A model generated the notes under the pieces. That model was not told the DNA's origin. It did not search any database and saw only the letters and a program-made list of their open reading frames with translations. From the NCBI GenBank assembly GCA_016192145.1, contig JACPUT010000002.1, forward strand, positions 62,001 through 126,000: a stretch of DNA of 64,000 nt, read 5' to 3'. Below, piece after piece: positions 33,823-42,276 of the stretch. The position numbers and the translations under genes were made by a program. This stretch comes from Acidobacteriota bacterium. GTDB taxonomy: Bacteria; Acidobacteriota; Holophagae; Holophagales; Holophagaceae. Every line of letters starts with the position of its first letter. Position 1 is the first letter of the stretch.

Positions 33823-34899
33823 ATGACCGGACCCAAGCGCCTGGCCTTTCTCGACCGTTACCTCACGTTCTGGATCTTCGTGGCCATGGGCCTGGGCATC
33901 GCCTTGGGCCGCTTCGTGCCCGGTTTCAACCAGGCCTTGAACGCCTGGAACACGGGCACCATCAGCGTGCCGCTGGCCATCGGCCTCGTGCTGATGATGT
34001 ACCCGCCCCTGGCCAAGGTGCGCTACGAGGAACTGCATCGCGTCCTGGAAAACCGAAAGGTGCTCCTGCTGAGCCTCTTCCAGAACTGGGTGCTGGGGCC
34101 CCTGCTCATGTTCGGGCTCGCCGTGCTCTTCCTGCGGGACCGGCCGGAGCTCATGCTCGGCCTCATCCTCATCGGCCTCGCCCGCTGCATCGCCATGGTC
34201 ATCGTGTGGAACGACCTGGCCGAGGGGGACACGGAATACTGCGCGGGCCTCGTGGCCTTCAACTCCATCTTCCAGGTGCTCTTCTTCAGCGTGTACGCCT
34301 GGGTCTTCGCCACCGTGCTGCCCAAGGTGCTGGGCCTCCAGGGCGCCGTGGTGAACATCACCATCGGTGAGATCGCGAAGAGCGTCTTCATCTACCTGGG
34401 CATCCCCTTCATCGCCGGGTTCCTCACCCGCTTCCTCCTGGGGAAGGCCAAGGGCCTGGACTGGTACCACCGGGAGTTCATCCCCCGCATCAGCCCGATG
34501 ACGCTCGTGGCCCTGCTCTTCACCATCGTCGCCATGTTCAGCCTCCAGGGCGCGCGCATCGTGGCGAATCCCGGCGACGTGCTGCGGGTGGCCGTGCCCC
34601 TGCTCATCTACTTCGGTGTGATGTTCCTGGCGAGCTTCTGGATGTCGAAGCTGGCGGGAGCCACCTACCCGCAATCGGCCACGCTGAGCTTCACGGCGGC
34701 CTCCAACAACTTCGAGCTGGCCATCGCCGTAGCCGTGGCCACCTTCGGCCTGGGGCATGGCGCCGCCTTCGCCGCCGTCATCGGCCCCCTGGTGGAGGTG
34801 CCCGCCCTCATCGGGCTGGTGGGGGTCTCCCTCTGGCTCCGCAAGAAGGGGTTCCCCGAGTCCAAGGCCGGAATCGGGGCGGCGGGGTGTTGCCCGTGA
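33823..34899 (+). CDS. acr3: Arsenite efflux transporter, ACR3 family
   Basis: 358-residue inner-membrane carrier of ten helices that exports As(III). The essential cysteine in [13 protein letters not shown] (C122) is present, with the conserved [15 protein letters not shown] segment near residue 290. The last residues are GAAGCCP, an added vicinal cysteine pair. Follows arsC by 20 bases with GGAG upstream. Ends the recognisable ars operon. Confidence 0.95.
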   Translation: MTGPKRLAFLDRYLTFWIFVAMGLGIALGRFVPGFNQALNAWNTGTISVPLAIGLVLMMYPPLAKVRYEELHRVLENRKVLLLSLFQNWVLGPLLMFGLAVLFLRDRPELMLGLILIGLARCIAMVIVWNDLAEGDTEYCAGLVAFNSIFQVLFFSVYAWVFATVLPKVLGLQGAVVNITIGEIAKSVFIYLGIPFIAGFLTRFLLGKAKGLDWYHREFIPRISPMTLVALLFTIVAMFSLQGARIVANPGDVLRVAVPLLIYFGVMFLASFWMSKLAGATYPQSATLSFTAASNNFELAIAVAVATFGLGHGAAFAAVIGPLVEVPALIGLVGVSLWLRKKGFPESKAGIGAAGCCP

Positions 34900-34927
34900 T
34901 GCCGCGGGAAGGCGCGAAGGGGTGAGC

Positions 34928-35473
34928 ATGCACCTCCTGGCCATCAGCCCCGGCGAAGGCTTCGATCCCATTCGATGGGCGCCGGTGCTGGAGAGTGGCA
35001 TCGACGGGTTCCTCATCCGGGAACCTGGCCTGGGCCCGGAGGCCCTTCGCCAAGCCGCCACCTGGTGCCGCCAACAGGCCCCGGGGGTGAAGGTATGGGT
35101 GCGGGGCCTGGCGGTGGCGGGCTGTGGCCTCCACCTTCCCGAGGGGGAGGGCGGGGTCCCCCGGGGCCTGGCCCTGAGCCGACCCCTGCACGATGAAGGA
35201 GGTTGGGCGGATCGTTCCCAAGCCCAGCAGGTGCTCGTCTCGCCGATCTTCCCCACCCCCGGGAAGGGGCCCGCCTGGGGGATCCCGCGGCTCCACCGGT
35301 TCCTGGGCGCCCTCCCGGCGGAGGGCCCCCGGCTCCTGGCGTTGGGCGGCGTGACTCCCGGGCTCGCCAGGGGGCTCCGGCACCCCCGCCTCGACGGCAT
35401 CGCCGCCATCCGGGCCTTCTGGGCCGGAGACCCCCAGGCCACGGTGGCGGCCTTCCGCGCCGCCTGGGTCTGA
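34928..35473 (+). CDS. Thiamine phosphate synthase superfamily protein, TenI-like and possibly not a synthase
   Basis: 181 residues, a short TIM barrel of the ThiE/TenI family. Matching segments: GFLIREPGLGPEALR (phosphate/substrate strand), GLHLPEG in place of the ThiE GVHLGQED, ALSRPLHD (the TenI-like S-x-x-x-H), VSPIFPTPGKGP and LALGGVTPG with GIAAIRAFW at the end. The N-D pair that binds Mg in ThiE is missing, and a segment before GLHLPE is shortened. TenI-type thiazole tautomerase or an inactive relative is therefore more likely than a true ThiE. It follows acr3 by 28 bases on the same strand, so read-through from the ars operon is possible. Convergent with the receiver gene. Confidence 0.75.
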   Translation: MHLLAISPGEGFDPIRWAPVLESGIDGFLIREPGLGPEALRQAATWCRQQAPGVKVWVRGLAVAGCGLHLPEGEGGVPRGLALSRPLHDEGGWADRSQAQQVLVSPIFPTPGKGPAWGIPRLHRFLGALPAEGPRLLALGGVTPGLARGLRHPRLDGIAAIRAFWAGDPQATVAAFRAAWV

Positions 35474-35480
35474 GCCGGGA

Positions 35481-35888
35481 TCAGCCCCGGCCCAGGTGCT
35501 TGGCGAGCATGGCGGCCAAGACCTGCAGATCGATGGGTTTGGATAGGAAGTCGTCCATTCCGCACGCGCGGCAGAGGGCCATGTCGGCCTCGGTGCTGGA
35601 GGCCGTGAGGGCGATGATGGGCGTTCGGGATCCGGCCTCCCCTTCCCGGTAACGCCGGGTGGCCTCCCAGCCGTCCATGCCGGGCATCTCGCAATCCATG
35701 AGCACGAGGTCGTAGGGGGCCGTGGCCAGGCGCTCCAGGGCCACGGCGCCACCCGCCACCACGTCGGCCCGGAGGCCCAGCGCCGCGAGGAGGCTCGAGA
35801 CCACGAGCTGGTTGAGGGCGCTGTCATCCACCACGAGCACGCGGCCCGTGCCGCACCCCTCACCCGGGTCCCGTGGATCCTCAGCCAT
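35481..35888 (-). CDS. Stand-alone response-regulator receiver protein
   Basis: 135 residues, essentially one REC domain: acidic pocket D21-D22, phosphorylated D65 in LVLMDCEMPGMDGWEA, T95 in ALTAS and K117 in SKPID. This style (MDCEMPGMDG, SKPI) is typical of receivers attached to or paired with hybrid kinases. No output domain is present, so it acts by protein contact. Start at 35888 with GGGGGAG upstream. No kinase is adjacent; its partner must be elsewhere. Convergent with the TenI-like gene, seven bases between stops. Confidence 0.9.
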   Translation of the reverse strand: MAEDPRDPGEGCGTGRVLVVDDSALNQLVVSSLLAALGLRADVVAGGAVALERLATAPYDLVLMDCEMPGMDGWEATRRYREGEAGSRTPIIALTASSTEADMALCRACGMDDFLSKPIDLQVLAAMLAKHLGRG

Positions 35889-36014
35889 GCTCCCCCATCG
35901 GCCAGTGGGGGGCCCGCCCTGAAGTTGCGGGGGGCCGGGAGCGTGCCCAAATAACCCGTGGCTTCCCGTCGTTCCTTGGACACGCTCCCGGGAGATCGGT
36001 CCTAGACTCACCCT

Positions 36015-37436
36015 ATGTTCAGGGATCTGCGCGAACGCATCACGCCCACCCGCCGCTTGCTGGCCTGGGTGCTCCTCGCCCTGCTGGTGGCGCTTGGGGC
36101 CCTCATGCTGCCTCGCCTTTACCAGCACCCCTCCGTGATCCGGGGGGCGGACCTCCTCTTCTGGGCGGCCGTGGCCTACGCGGGGGTCCGCCTCCTCACC
36201 TTCTGGCTGCTGGACCCCCTCCTGCGGCAACGCCAGAACGCCACGCCGGGCTTCGCCCGAGACCTCATCGTCGTGCTGCTGTGGGTCTTCGCCGTGGGCG
36301 GCATTCTCCGGGAAGTGGTGGGGATCTCCCTGGGGCAGCTGTTGGGGACGGGCGCCCTGGCCGCGGCCATCGTGGGCCTCAGCCTCCAGCAGACCCTGGG
36401 CAACCTCTTCGCCGGCATCAGCCTCCACCTCGATCCCGCCTTCCAGGAGGGGGATTGGATCGAGATCACGGGCAACCTCCGGCCCGGCGGCGGGCGCGAC
36501 ACCTACGTGGCCGAGGTGGTGGGCATGACTTGGCGCACCGTGCAGCTGCGCACGGAGAACGGGGACATGGACATCTTCCCCAACCAGGTGATCGCCCAGG
36601 CCGTGGTGACGAACCTCTACGTGCCCTCGGGGCTTCACCGGCGCACCATGAAGGTGGTGGTGGAGCCACACCCGCTGCTCCACCAGGCCTTGAACAAGCT
36701 GGCGGTCGCCATGGCGGGGGTTCCCCACGTCATGGCCAACCGGCCGGAGGTCGTCGTGCACAGCCTGGATCTGGGGGGGGCCGTATTGGAGGCCCGCTTC
36801 TGGACCCTGGGATTCCGGCATGGCCGGGCGGCCACCTACCAGGTGAGCCGGATGCTCGCCACGGTGCTCCCCCGGGAGGGGTTCAGCCTGCTGGGGCCCC
36901 ATGGCGCCACGACCTCCCACCCGCCGGTGGAGGTGATCGACCCCCACCTCATGGGGGAGCTGGTGCGCCTGCTCAAGCTGCCCGCCCACTGGAGCGAGGA
37001 CCTCCTGCCCCACATCCGCCTCCGCACCCTCGCCCCGGGGGAGGGCGTCATCCGGGAGGGGGACCCGGGCGAGAGCCTCTTCGCCGTGGTGTCCGGCGTG
37101 CTCCACGTGGTGAAGGCCGAGGAGCGCGAGGATCCCTATCACGGGCTGTTCTGGCGGATCCTGGCCGAGCTTCACGCCGGGAACTGGTTCGGCGAGCACA
37201 GCCTGCTCACGGGGGCCCCGCGCAGCGCCACCATCGTGGCCGCCACGGAGGCCCGGGTGGTGGAGATCCCGAAGGCGGGCTTCGAGGAAAGCCTCCGCCG
37301 GGAGCCGGAGGTGCTGGAGCGGCTCATGGATCTGATGGAGCGCCGCAGCGAGCAACGCGCCGGGGAGACGGCCTCGCCGGAGCGGCGGCGGGAGAACTGG
37401 AAGGTCCAAATCAAGGCTTGGTTCGGATTGGGGTAA
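36015..37436 (+). CDS. MscS-family channel with C-terminal cyclic-nucleotide-binding domain
   Basis: 473 residues. Three N-terminal transmembrane helices (about residues 16-35, 44-66 and 82-105) lead to the MscS pore helix TGALAAAIVGLSLQQTLGNLFAG. The beta domain (DWIEITG, WRTVQLRTENGDMDIFPN) and MscS C-terminal region follow. From about residue 335 there is a complete cNMP-binding fold with GEGVIREGDPGESLFAVVSG and the phosphate-binding cassette FGEHSLLTGAPRSATI. The layout matches cyclic-nucleotide-gated MscS relatives (bCNG). It would couple a nucleotide signal to an ion or osmolyte channel in the inner membrane. Monocistronic, with 126 bases before it shared with the divergent receiver gene. 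Confidence 0.93.
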   Translation: MFRDLRERITPTRRLLAWVLLALLVALGALMLPRLYQHPSVIRGADLLFWAAVAYAGVRLLTFWLLDPLLRQRQNATPGFARDLIVVLLWVFAVGGILREVVGISLGQLLGTGALAAAIVGLSLQQTLGNLFAGISLHLDPAFQEGDWIEITGNLRPGGGRDTYVAEVVGMTWRTVQLRTENGDMDIFPNQVIAQAVVTNLYVPSGLHRRTMKVVVEPHPLLHQALNKLAVAMAGVPHVMANRPEVVVHSLDLGGAVLEARFWTLGFRHGRAATYQVSRMLATVLPREGFSLLGPHGATTSHPPVEVIDPHLMGELVRLLKLPAHWSEDLLPHIRLRTLAPGEGVIREGDPGESLFAVVSGVLHVVKAEEREDPYHGLFWRILAELHAGNWFGEHSLLTGAPRSATIVAATEARVVEIPKAGFEESLRREPEVLERLMDLMERRSEQRAGETASPERRRENWKVQIKAWFGLG

Positions 37437-37499
37437 GGGGAGCCCCCGCTGGGGCCGAGGAGAAGGTTCCAGGCCTTACACTTTGAACCGGAGGGCAAG

Positions 37500-37733
37500 A
37501 TGGACGCGCACGAGGATCTGCCGGAACTGGTGGGCGAACTGGGTGAGGCCCTCGTCCGGTCCCTGACGGAGGATCCGGAGTGCCGGGCCCTGGCTCAGCG
37601 CGTGAGGGCCCTGGGCTTCAACATCACCCTCAGCCTGGAGGCCTCCCCCATGGGTTCGCCCGTGGAGGAGGATCCCGCTTGGTCCGAGGAGGACAAGCGG
37701 ATGATGAAGTTTTTCCGGATCTCCCTCGATTGA
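37500..37733 (+). CDS. Small acidic protein of unknown function, coupled to rlmN
   Basis: 77 residues, acidic, no signal or membrane segment. Predicted helices at both ends flank a central GFNITLSLEASP strand. No family recognised. A CCGGAGG stands eight bases before the ATG. Its last codons end in a TTGA overlap with the rlmN start, so rlmN translation probably depends on it. Codon use matches neighbouring genes, which argues it is real. Confidence 0.7.
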   Translation: MDAHEDLPELVGELGEALVRSLTEDPECRALAQRVRALGFNITLSLEASPMGSPVEEDPAWSEEDKRMMKFFRISLD

Positions 37734-38833
37734 GCGCCCTCTGGGATCTCCCGGCCCCCGAGCGGGCCCCTGAAGGCGCGCCCAATGCCGCAGGCCTGGG
37801 GCGCGCCGCGCTGAAGGCCTTGGCCGCTTCCTTCGGCGAACCCGCTTTCCGGGGCGATCAGCTCTTCGAGGGGATCTACGCCAAGGGCTGGATGGAGTGG
37901 TCCGCCTTCACCCACCTGCCCAAGAAGTTGCGTGAACGCCTGCAGGCGGAGGTGCGGCTGGCGTGGCCTCGCATCACCCAGAGCCTGGCCAGCGAGGACC
38001 ACAGCACCAAGCACGGCTTCGAGCTGGAGGATGGCAAGCAGGTGGAGGGCGTGCACATGCCCTACAAGGACCGCACCACCCTCTGCCTCTCCAGCCAGGT
38101 GGGCTGCGCCATGGCGTGCACCTTCTGCGCCACGGGTCAGATGGGCATCCTCCGCAACCTCAGCGCCGCGGAGATCGTGGGCCAGGTGATGGCGATGCTG
38201 GCGCATCACGGCCGCCCCGTGGGCTCGGATGGCGAACCGGATCCCTTGAACCTGGTGTTCATGGGCATGGGCGAGCCCCTGCACAACCTGGATCACGTCA
38301 TGGCCGCCTTCGCGATCCTCACGGACCCCAAGGGCCTCGCCCTCAGCCCCAAGCGCATCACGGTCTCCACCTCCGGCCTCGTGAGCGGCATCGAGCGCAT
38401 GGGGGCCTTCGCCCGGCGGCCGCGCCTGGCGTTGAGCCTCAACGCCACCACGGACGAGTACCGCTCCCGGATCATGCCCGTGAACAAGGCCTGGGATATG
38501 GAAGCCCTCGCCGCGGCCCTCGGCGCGTTCCCGGTTCAGAGCGGCGAGCGCATCACGCTGGAATATGTGCTCCTGAAGGGCGTCACGGACAGCCTCGAGG
38601 ATGGCCGGAGGCTCGCGGCCTACGCGAAGCGGTTCCCCTCGAAGGTGAACCTCATCCCCTTCAACCCCCACGAGGGCAGCGGCTACGAGGCGCCCGCCGA
38701 GGCCCGCATCCAGGAGCTCTGCCGGATCCTCATCCAGGAGGGCGTCATCGTCAGCGTGCGCCGCAGCCGGGGCCAGGATGTGGCCGGGGCCTGCGGGCAG
38801 CTGGTGAAGGAAGGGCAGGGGCGGCCGCGGTGA
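37730..38833 (+). CDS. rlmN: 23S rRNA/tRNA adenine-C2 methyltransferase RlmN
   Basis: 367-residue radical SAM enzyme that methylates A2503 of 23S rRNA and A37 of some tRNAs. Iron-sulfur cluster cysteines C126, C130, C133 (CAMACTFC), the LVFMGMGEPLHN motif, and a C-terminal resolving cysteine in DVAGACGQL. I place the start at TTG 37730, in four-base overlap with the preceding small gene. No ATG or GTG nearby keeps the N-terminal domain (QLFEGIYAKGW), and the first internal ATG would remove it. The stop shares one base with the next start. Confidence 0.94.
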   Translation: MSALWDLPAPERAPEGAPNAAGLGRAALKALAASFGEPAFRGDQLFEGIYAKGWMEWSAFTHLPKKLRERLQAEVRLAWPRITQSLASEDHSTKHGFELEDGKQVEGVHMPYKDRTTLCLSSQVGCAMACTFCATGQMGILRNLSAAEIVGQVMAMLAHHGRPVGSDGEPDPLNLVFMGMGEPLHNLDHVMAAFAILTDPKGLALSPKRITVSTSGLVSGIERMGAFARRPRLALSLNATTDEYRSRIMPVNKAWDMEALAAALGAFPVQSGERITLEYVLLKGVTDSLEDGRRLAAYAKRFPSKVNLIPFNPHEGSGYEAPAEARIQELCRILIQEGVIVSVRRSRGQDVAGACGQLVKEGQGRPR

Positions 38834-39417
38834 TGCCGTTCCCGTCCCCCCCTCCGATCCAGGCGCCGAGCCCCGAACCGGCGCTCGTGGAGATCGGGCG
38901 GAGCGGATTCGAGATGGAAGGCACCCCTTTCAGCCGGGCGCGGCTCTCCCTGGACGTGGCGGGGTTCCGGAGGGCCATGGCGGGCCCGGGCCGGCCCGGT
39001 GAGACCGGCATGGCCAAGGCGCTGCGGTTGCTCCGGGAGGGCAGGGTCCGCTTCCACATCTGGCAGGAGTGGGAGATCGCCGTGAGCGGCGCCCGCCGAA
39101 AGGAATTCAACCTCCTCGTGGTGAAGGGGGTGTGGCCCCGGAATGTGCCCAAGGCCATGAAGCCGGATCTGGAGCGGTACCTGAAGTTCGCCGAACGCGA
39201 TGCGGACATCGGCCAGCACTGGCAGTTCGATGGCGGCGGTGGCCGGCCCCTTCGGGCCCGCTACAACGATGACCCCTGGATCGAGCTGGGGCGGGGGTCC
39301 ATGACGGCCCTCATCGTGGGGCTCTACTTCGAAGGGCCGGACACGGTGCCTGGCACCCGCCGCGATTTCCGGGAGGCGTTGCAGTTCCTCCTATCGCCCC
39401 GCCCCGAGCCAAACTGA
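38833..39417 (+). CDS. Conserved-looking cytoplasmic protein of unknown function
   Basis: 194 residues starting in a TGATG overlap with rlmN. A Pro-rich first 20 residues is followed by a globular domain with several Trp, an FHIWQEWEIAVSG segment and IGQHWQFDGGGG near residue 132. No motif I can tie to a known family, no signal peptide and no membrane helix. Its position suggests co-expression with rlmN. Convergent with the aldehyde dehydrogenase gene. Confidence 0.7.
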   Translation: MPFPSPPPIQAPSPEPALVEIGRSGFEMEGTPFSRARLSLDVAGFRRAMAGPGRPGETGMAKALRLLREGRVRFHIWQEWEIAVSGARRKEFNLLVVKGVWPRNVPKAMKPDLERYLKFAERDADIGQHWQFDGGGGRPLRARYNDDPWIELGRGSMTALIVGLYFEGPDTVPGTRRDFREALQFLLSPRPEPN

Positions 39418-39439
39418 CGGGGGCCGGCCTGCGGCGTGA

Positions 39440-40843
39440 TCACTCCAACCAGCGCAGCATCCGGAAGGCCAACCGCTTGAAGGCCCCGGCATAGGGCGGG
39501 CGGAAGAGGCGGATGGGTTCCAAGGGCCCTTGGCGCAGCACGGCCCGCGCATGGCTGAAGGCCCAGAACCCGTGCTCCCCATGGTAGGCGCCGAGGCCGG
39601 AAGGGCCCCGGCCCCCGAAGGGCAGGTGGGGGTTGGCCAGGTGGAGGATCGTCTGCCCGAGCCCCGTGCCGCCGGCGCGGGTGCGACGGATCCAAGCCTG
39701 CTCCTCCACCTTCGTGCCCGCGAACACGTAGAGCGACAGGGGCTCGTCCAAGGCGCGGAGCACGGCCAGGGCCTCGGCATCGGCACGGTAGCTCAGCACG
39801 GGCAGCAGGGGGCCGAAGATCTCCTCGCGCATGAGCGGGTGATCCAAGGGCACCCCCGTGAGCACCGTGGGGGCCACTCGCCGGCGGATCGGATCCAGGC
39901 CGCCCCCGATGACCACCTTCGCCCCGGCCGCCTGGGCGCCCTCCAGGAGGGCCTTCTGCCGGGCGAAGGCGGCCTCATCCACGAGGCTGCAGTAGTCGGC
40001 GTTGCCGAGGGGGGTGGCTCCGGCCTGGGCCGTGAACTGGGCCTCCAGGTGGGCGAGGAAGGGCTGGACCACGTCTCTATGGATGAGGAGGTAGTCCGGG
40101 GCCACGCAGGTCTGGCCCGCGTTCAGGAGCTTGCCCCAGGCGATGCGGGCCGCCGCCTGTTCGAGGTCGGCGGAAGCCGTGATGATGGCCGGGCTCTTGC
40201 CGCCCAACTCCAAGGTGACGGGGGTCAGGTGCTTCGCCGCGGCGGCCATGACGCGTTGGCCGATGCGGGTGCTGCCCGTGAAGAACACGTGGTTCCAGGG
40301 CAGCTCCAACAGCGCCTCCGCGACCTCGGGACCGCCCGTGGCCACATCCACCTCCCCGTCGGGGAAGGCCTCCCGCAGGAGGGCCACCAGCGCCGCTTCC
40401 GTGGCGGGGGTCTTCTCCGAGGGCTTGAGCATCACGGCATTCCCCGCGGCGAGGGCGGCCACGAGGGGGCCCAGGAGGAGGAAGATCGGATAGTTCCAAG
40501 GGGCCAGCACGAGCACGACCCCCTTCGGCTCGGGTTGGATCCAGGCGCGGGTGCCCAGGAGGCTCAGGGGCGTGCCCACGGGACGGGACCTGCTCCACCG
40601 CTTCACGCGGCGCCGGGCGTGGCGGATCTCCGCGCCGGTGGGGTGCAGCTCGATGAGTTCGGATTCCATGGGGTGCCGACCCAGATCCTTCGCGAGGGCC
40701 GCGGCCAGCCGCTCCCGGTGGGCGTCGAAGACCCGGGCGAGGCGTGCGAGGCGGGCCTTCCGGGCGGCGCCATCCTCCAGGGCCAGGGCCGCGGCCCGAA
40801 CCTGCAGCGCTTCAAATCGGGAGGAGAGTGAACCAGGAGTCAC
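39440..40843 (-). CDS. Aldehyde dehydrogenase, ALDH3 (fatty/coniferyl aldehyde) type
   Basis: 467 residues. Oxidises aldehydes with NAD(P). APWNYP (cofactor entry), KPSEKTP, FTGSTRIGQ (nucleotide loop), LELGGKSP with the general-base Glu, and NAGQTCVAPDY with the catalytic Cys; the APDY version after the cysteine is typical of the class 3 branch. The C-terminus PFGGRGPSGLGAYHGEHGFWAFSH is also class 3-like, and a basic/hydrophobic tail (FKRLAFRMLRWLE) could touch membrane. The frame has no suitable ATG near the N-terminus, so the GTG at 40843 is used; its ribosome site is weak and the exact start is uncertain. Divergent from the exoD-like gene. Confidence 0.9.
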   Translation of the reverse strand: MTPGSLSSRFEALQVRAAALALEDGAARKARLARLARVFDAHRERLAAALAKDLGRHPMESELIELHPTGAEIRHARRRVKRWSRSRPVGTPLSLLGTRAWIQPEPKGVVLVLAPWNYPIFLLLGPLVAALAAGNAVMLKPSEKTPATEAALVALLREAFPDGEVDVATGGPEVAEALLELPWNHVFFTGSTRIGQRVMAAAAKHLTPVTLELGGKSPAIITASADLEQAAARIAWGKLLNAGQTCVAPDYLLIHRDVVQPFLAHLEAQFTAQAGATPLGNADYCSLVDEAAFARQKALLEGAQAAGAKVVIGGGLDPIRRRVAPTVLTGVPLDHPLMREEIFGPLLPVLSYRADAEALAVLRALDEPLSLYVFAGTKVEEQAWIRRTRAGGTGLGQTILHLANPHLPFGGRGPSGLGAYHGEHGFWAFSHARAVLRQGPLEPIRLFRPPYAGAFKRLAFRMLRWLE

Positions 40844-40879
40844 GGCGCCAGGATAGCCTCTTGGGAGCGGATCCCCTCC

Positions 40880-41476
40880 ATGCCCGATACCCAAGAGCCC
40901 CTCTTCCTCGCGCTCCAGCAACTGCTGGACGAGGATGGATCCGTTTCCATCGGGGAACTGCTGGATCGGGCCGGAGAGCAGACCTACGGGTTCGCGATCC
41001 TCCTGGTGGGCCTGCTGACCTTCATCCCCGCCGTGGCCAATGTCGTGAACCTCGCCACCATGGCCCTGGGCGCGCAGATGATGTGGGGCCAGCCCCATCC
41101 CTGGATCCCCGCCCGGCTGCAGGCGCATGAGATGCACCGGGGGAAGATCAAGGCGCTGTTGGCCCAGGTGGAGCGCTACATCCACCTGCTGGGGTCCCGG
41201 CATACGCCCCGCCGGAAGCTGGAGGGACGGGGCCTGGGTCTGCTCCTGATCTGGACGGGCTTCCTCGCCGCCCTGCCGGTGGTGCTGCCCGCGGCCAACG
41301 TGCTCCCCGCCATCGGCATCGTCCTCATCGGCGTGGCCCTCCTGGAGGAGTGGCCCTTCCTGGCCTGGCTCGGCGGGGCCTTCAGCCTGATGACGACCCT
41401 CTACTTCGCGGTGTTCTTCCAGCAGATCCTCCACTGGGGGATCAAGGTCTTCAATGCCTTCTGGGGCCGGGCATGA
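40880..41476 (+). CDS. ExoD-family membrane protein
   Basis: 198 residues. Matches the ExoD family: an N-terminal soluble helix (VSIGELLDRAGEQTYGFAILLVGLLTFIP), several hydrophobic helices, an amphipathic centre with QAHEMHRGKIKALLAQVERYI, and two C-terminal membrane segments. ExoD influences exopolysaccharide output in rhizobia and its biochemical role is unknown. It overlaps trmD by four bases (ATGA), an arrangement that probably only reflects a shared transcript. Confidence 0.85.
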   Translation: MPDTQEPLFLALQQLLDEDGSVSIGELLDRAGEQTYGFAILLVGLLTFIPAVANVVNLATMALGAQMMWGQPHPWIPARLQAHEMHRGKIKALLAQVERYIHLLGSRHTPRRKLEGRGLGLLLIWTGFLAALPVVLPAANVLPAIGIVLIGVALLEEWPFLAWLGGAFSLMTTLYFAVFFQQILHWGIKVFNAFWGRA

Positions 41477-42276
41477 GGATCGACGTCCTCACGCTGCTTC
41501 CCGAGTACTTCGAGGCCGCGCGCCTGGGGGTGACGGGGCGGGCCTTCCGCGAACTGGGGCATGGCCTCCACACCCACAGCTTCCGCCCCTTTTCCGGTAA
41601 CGCCCATGGCCATGTGGATGCCCCGCCCTATGGCGGCGGTCCCGGCATGGTGCTGCGGCCGGAGGTGCTGCAGCAGACCCTGGCCTCGGTGCCCCGGGAG
41701 GGGCGCGGCCTGGTGATCCACTTCAGCCCCGCGGCCCCGCCCCTGGATCACGAGGCCGTGGTGGACCTGGCCTCTTTCGACCAGCTCATCCTCGTCTGCA
41801 GCCGCTTCGAAGGCCTGGATCACCGGGCCGTGGAGGCCTGCATCGATCGGGAGTACAAGGTGGGCGAGGCGGTCCTCAGCGGGGGGGAGCTGCCGGCCCT
41901 CGTGCTCATCGACGCCGTGGCCCGGTGGCTGCCCGGGGTGTTGGGCAACACGGAAAGCGCCGGGGCGGACAGCTTCGCCACCGGGCTCCTGGACCATCCC
42001 CACTTCACCCGGCCCGAGGTCTTCGAGGGGCGGCCCGTGCCCGAGGTGCTCAAGGGGGGCAACCACGAGGCCATCCGCCTCTGGCGCCTCCGGGAGGCCA
42101 TGGCCCGCACCCGGGACCGCCGCCCGGACCTGTGGAGCGCCTTTCTGAGGGATCGCCTCCATGAGCTGCCCAGATCCGAACAGTGGTGCGCCTGGCAGGT
42201 GGAACACCCGGAGGATTGGGACGCGGCCAAGCCCAAAAGGTGGAAGGGGTTCAAGGCTTTGGACTCTGGGCTTTAG
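41473..42276 (+). CDS. trmD: tRNA (guanine37-N1)-methyltransferase TrmD
   Basis: 267-residue SPOUT methyltransferase that makes m1G37 and prevents frameshifting. N-terminal MRIDVLTLLPEYF, YGGGPGMVL near residue 54, and the trefoil-knot SAM site CSRFEGLDHR...VGEAVLSGGELPALVLIDAV. GVLGNTESAGADSF and the DRRPDLW region complete the fold. The last seven residues (KALDSGL) and the stop codon are read from the left arm of palindrome copy B, so the natural C-terminus was probably different before its insertion. Upstream of rplS, as in many bacteria; rpsP and rimM are not adjacent. Confidence 0.95.
   Translation: MRIDVLTLLPEYFEAARLGVTGRAFRELGHGLHTHSFRPFSGNAHGHVDAPPYGGGPGMVLRPEVLQQTLASVPREGRGLVIHFSPAAPPLDHEAVVDLASFDQLILVCSRFEGLDHRAVEACIDREYKVGEAVLSGGELPALVLIDAVARWLPGVLGNTESAGADSFATGLLDHPHFTRPEVFEGRPVPEVLKGGNHEAIRLWRLREAMARTRDRRPDLWSAFLRDRLHELPRSEQWCAWQVEHPEDWDAAKPKRWKGFKALDSGL

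Noticed and set aside
35481-37409. A long minus-strand frame extending the receiver gene upstream by about 500 codons
   Set aside because: The extension is antisense to the MscS-cNMP gene and lacks any domain; the receiver begins at 35888 with a ribosome site.
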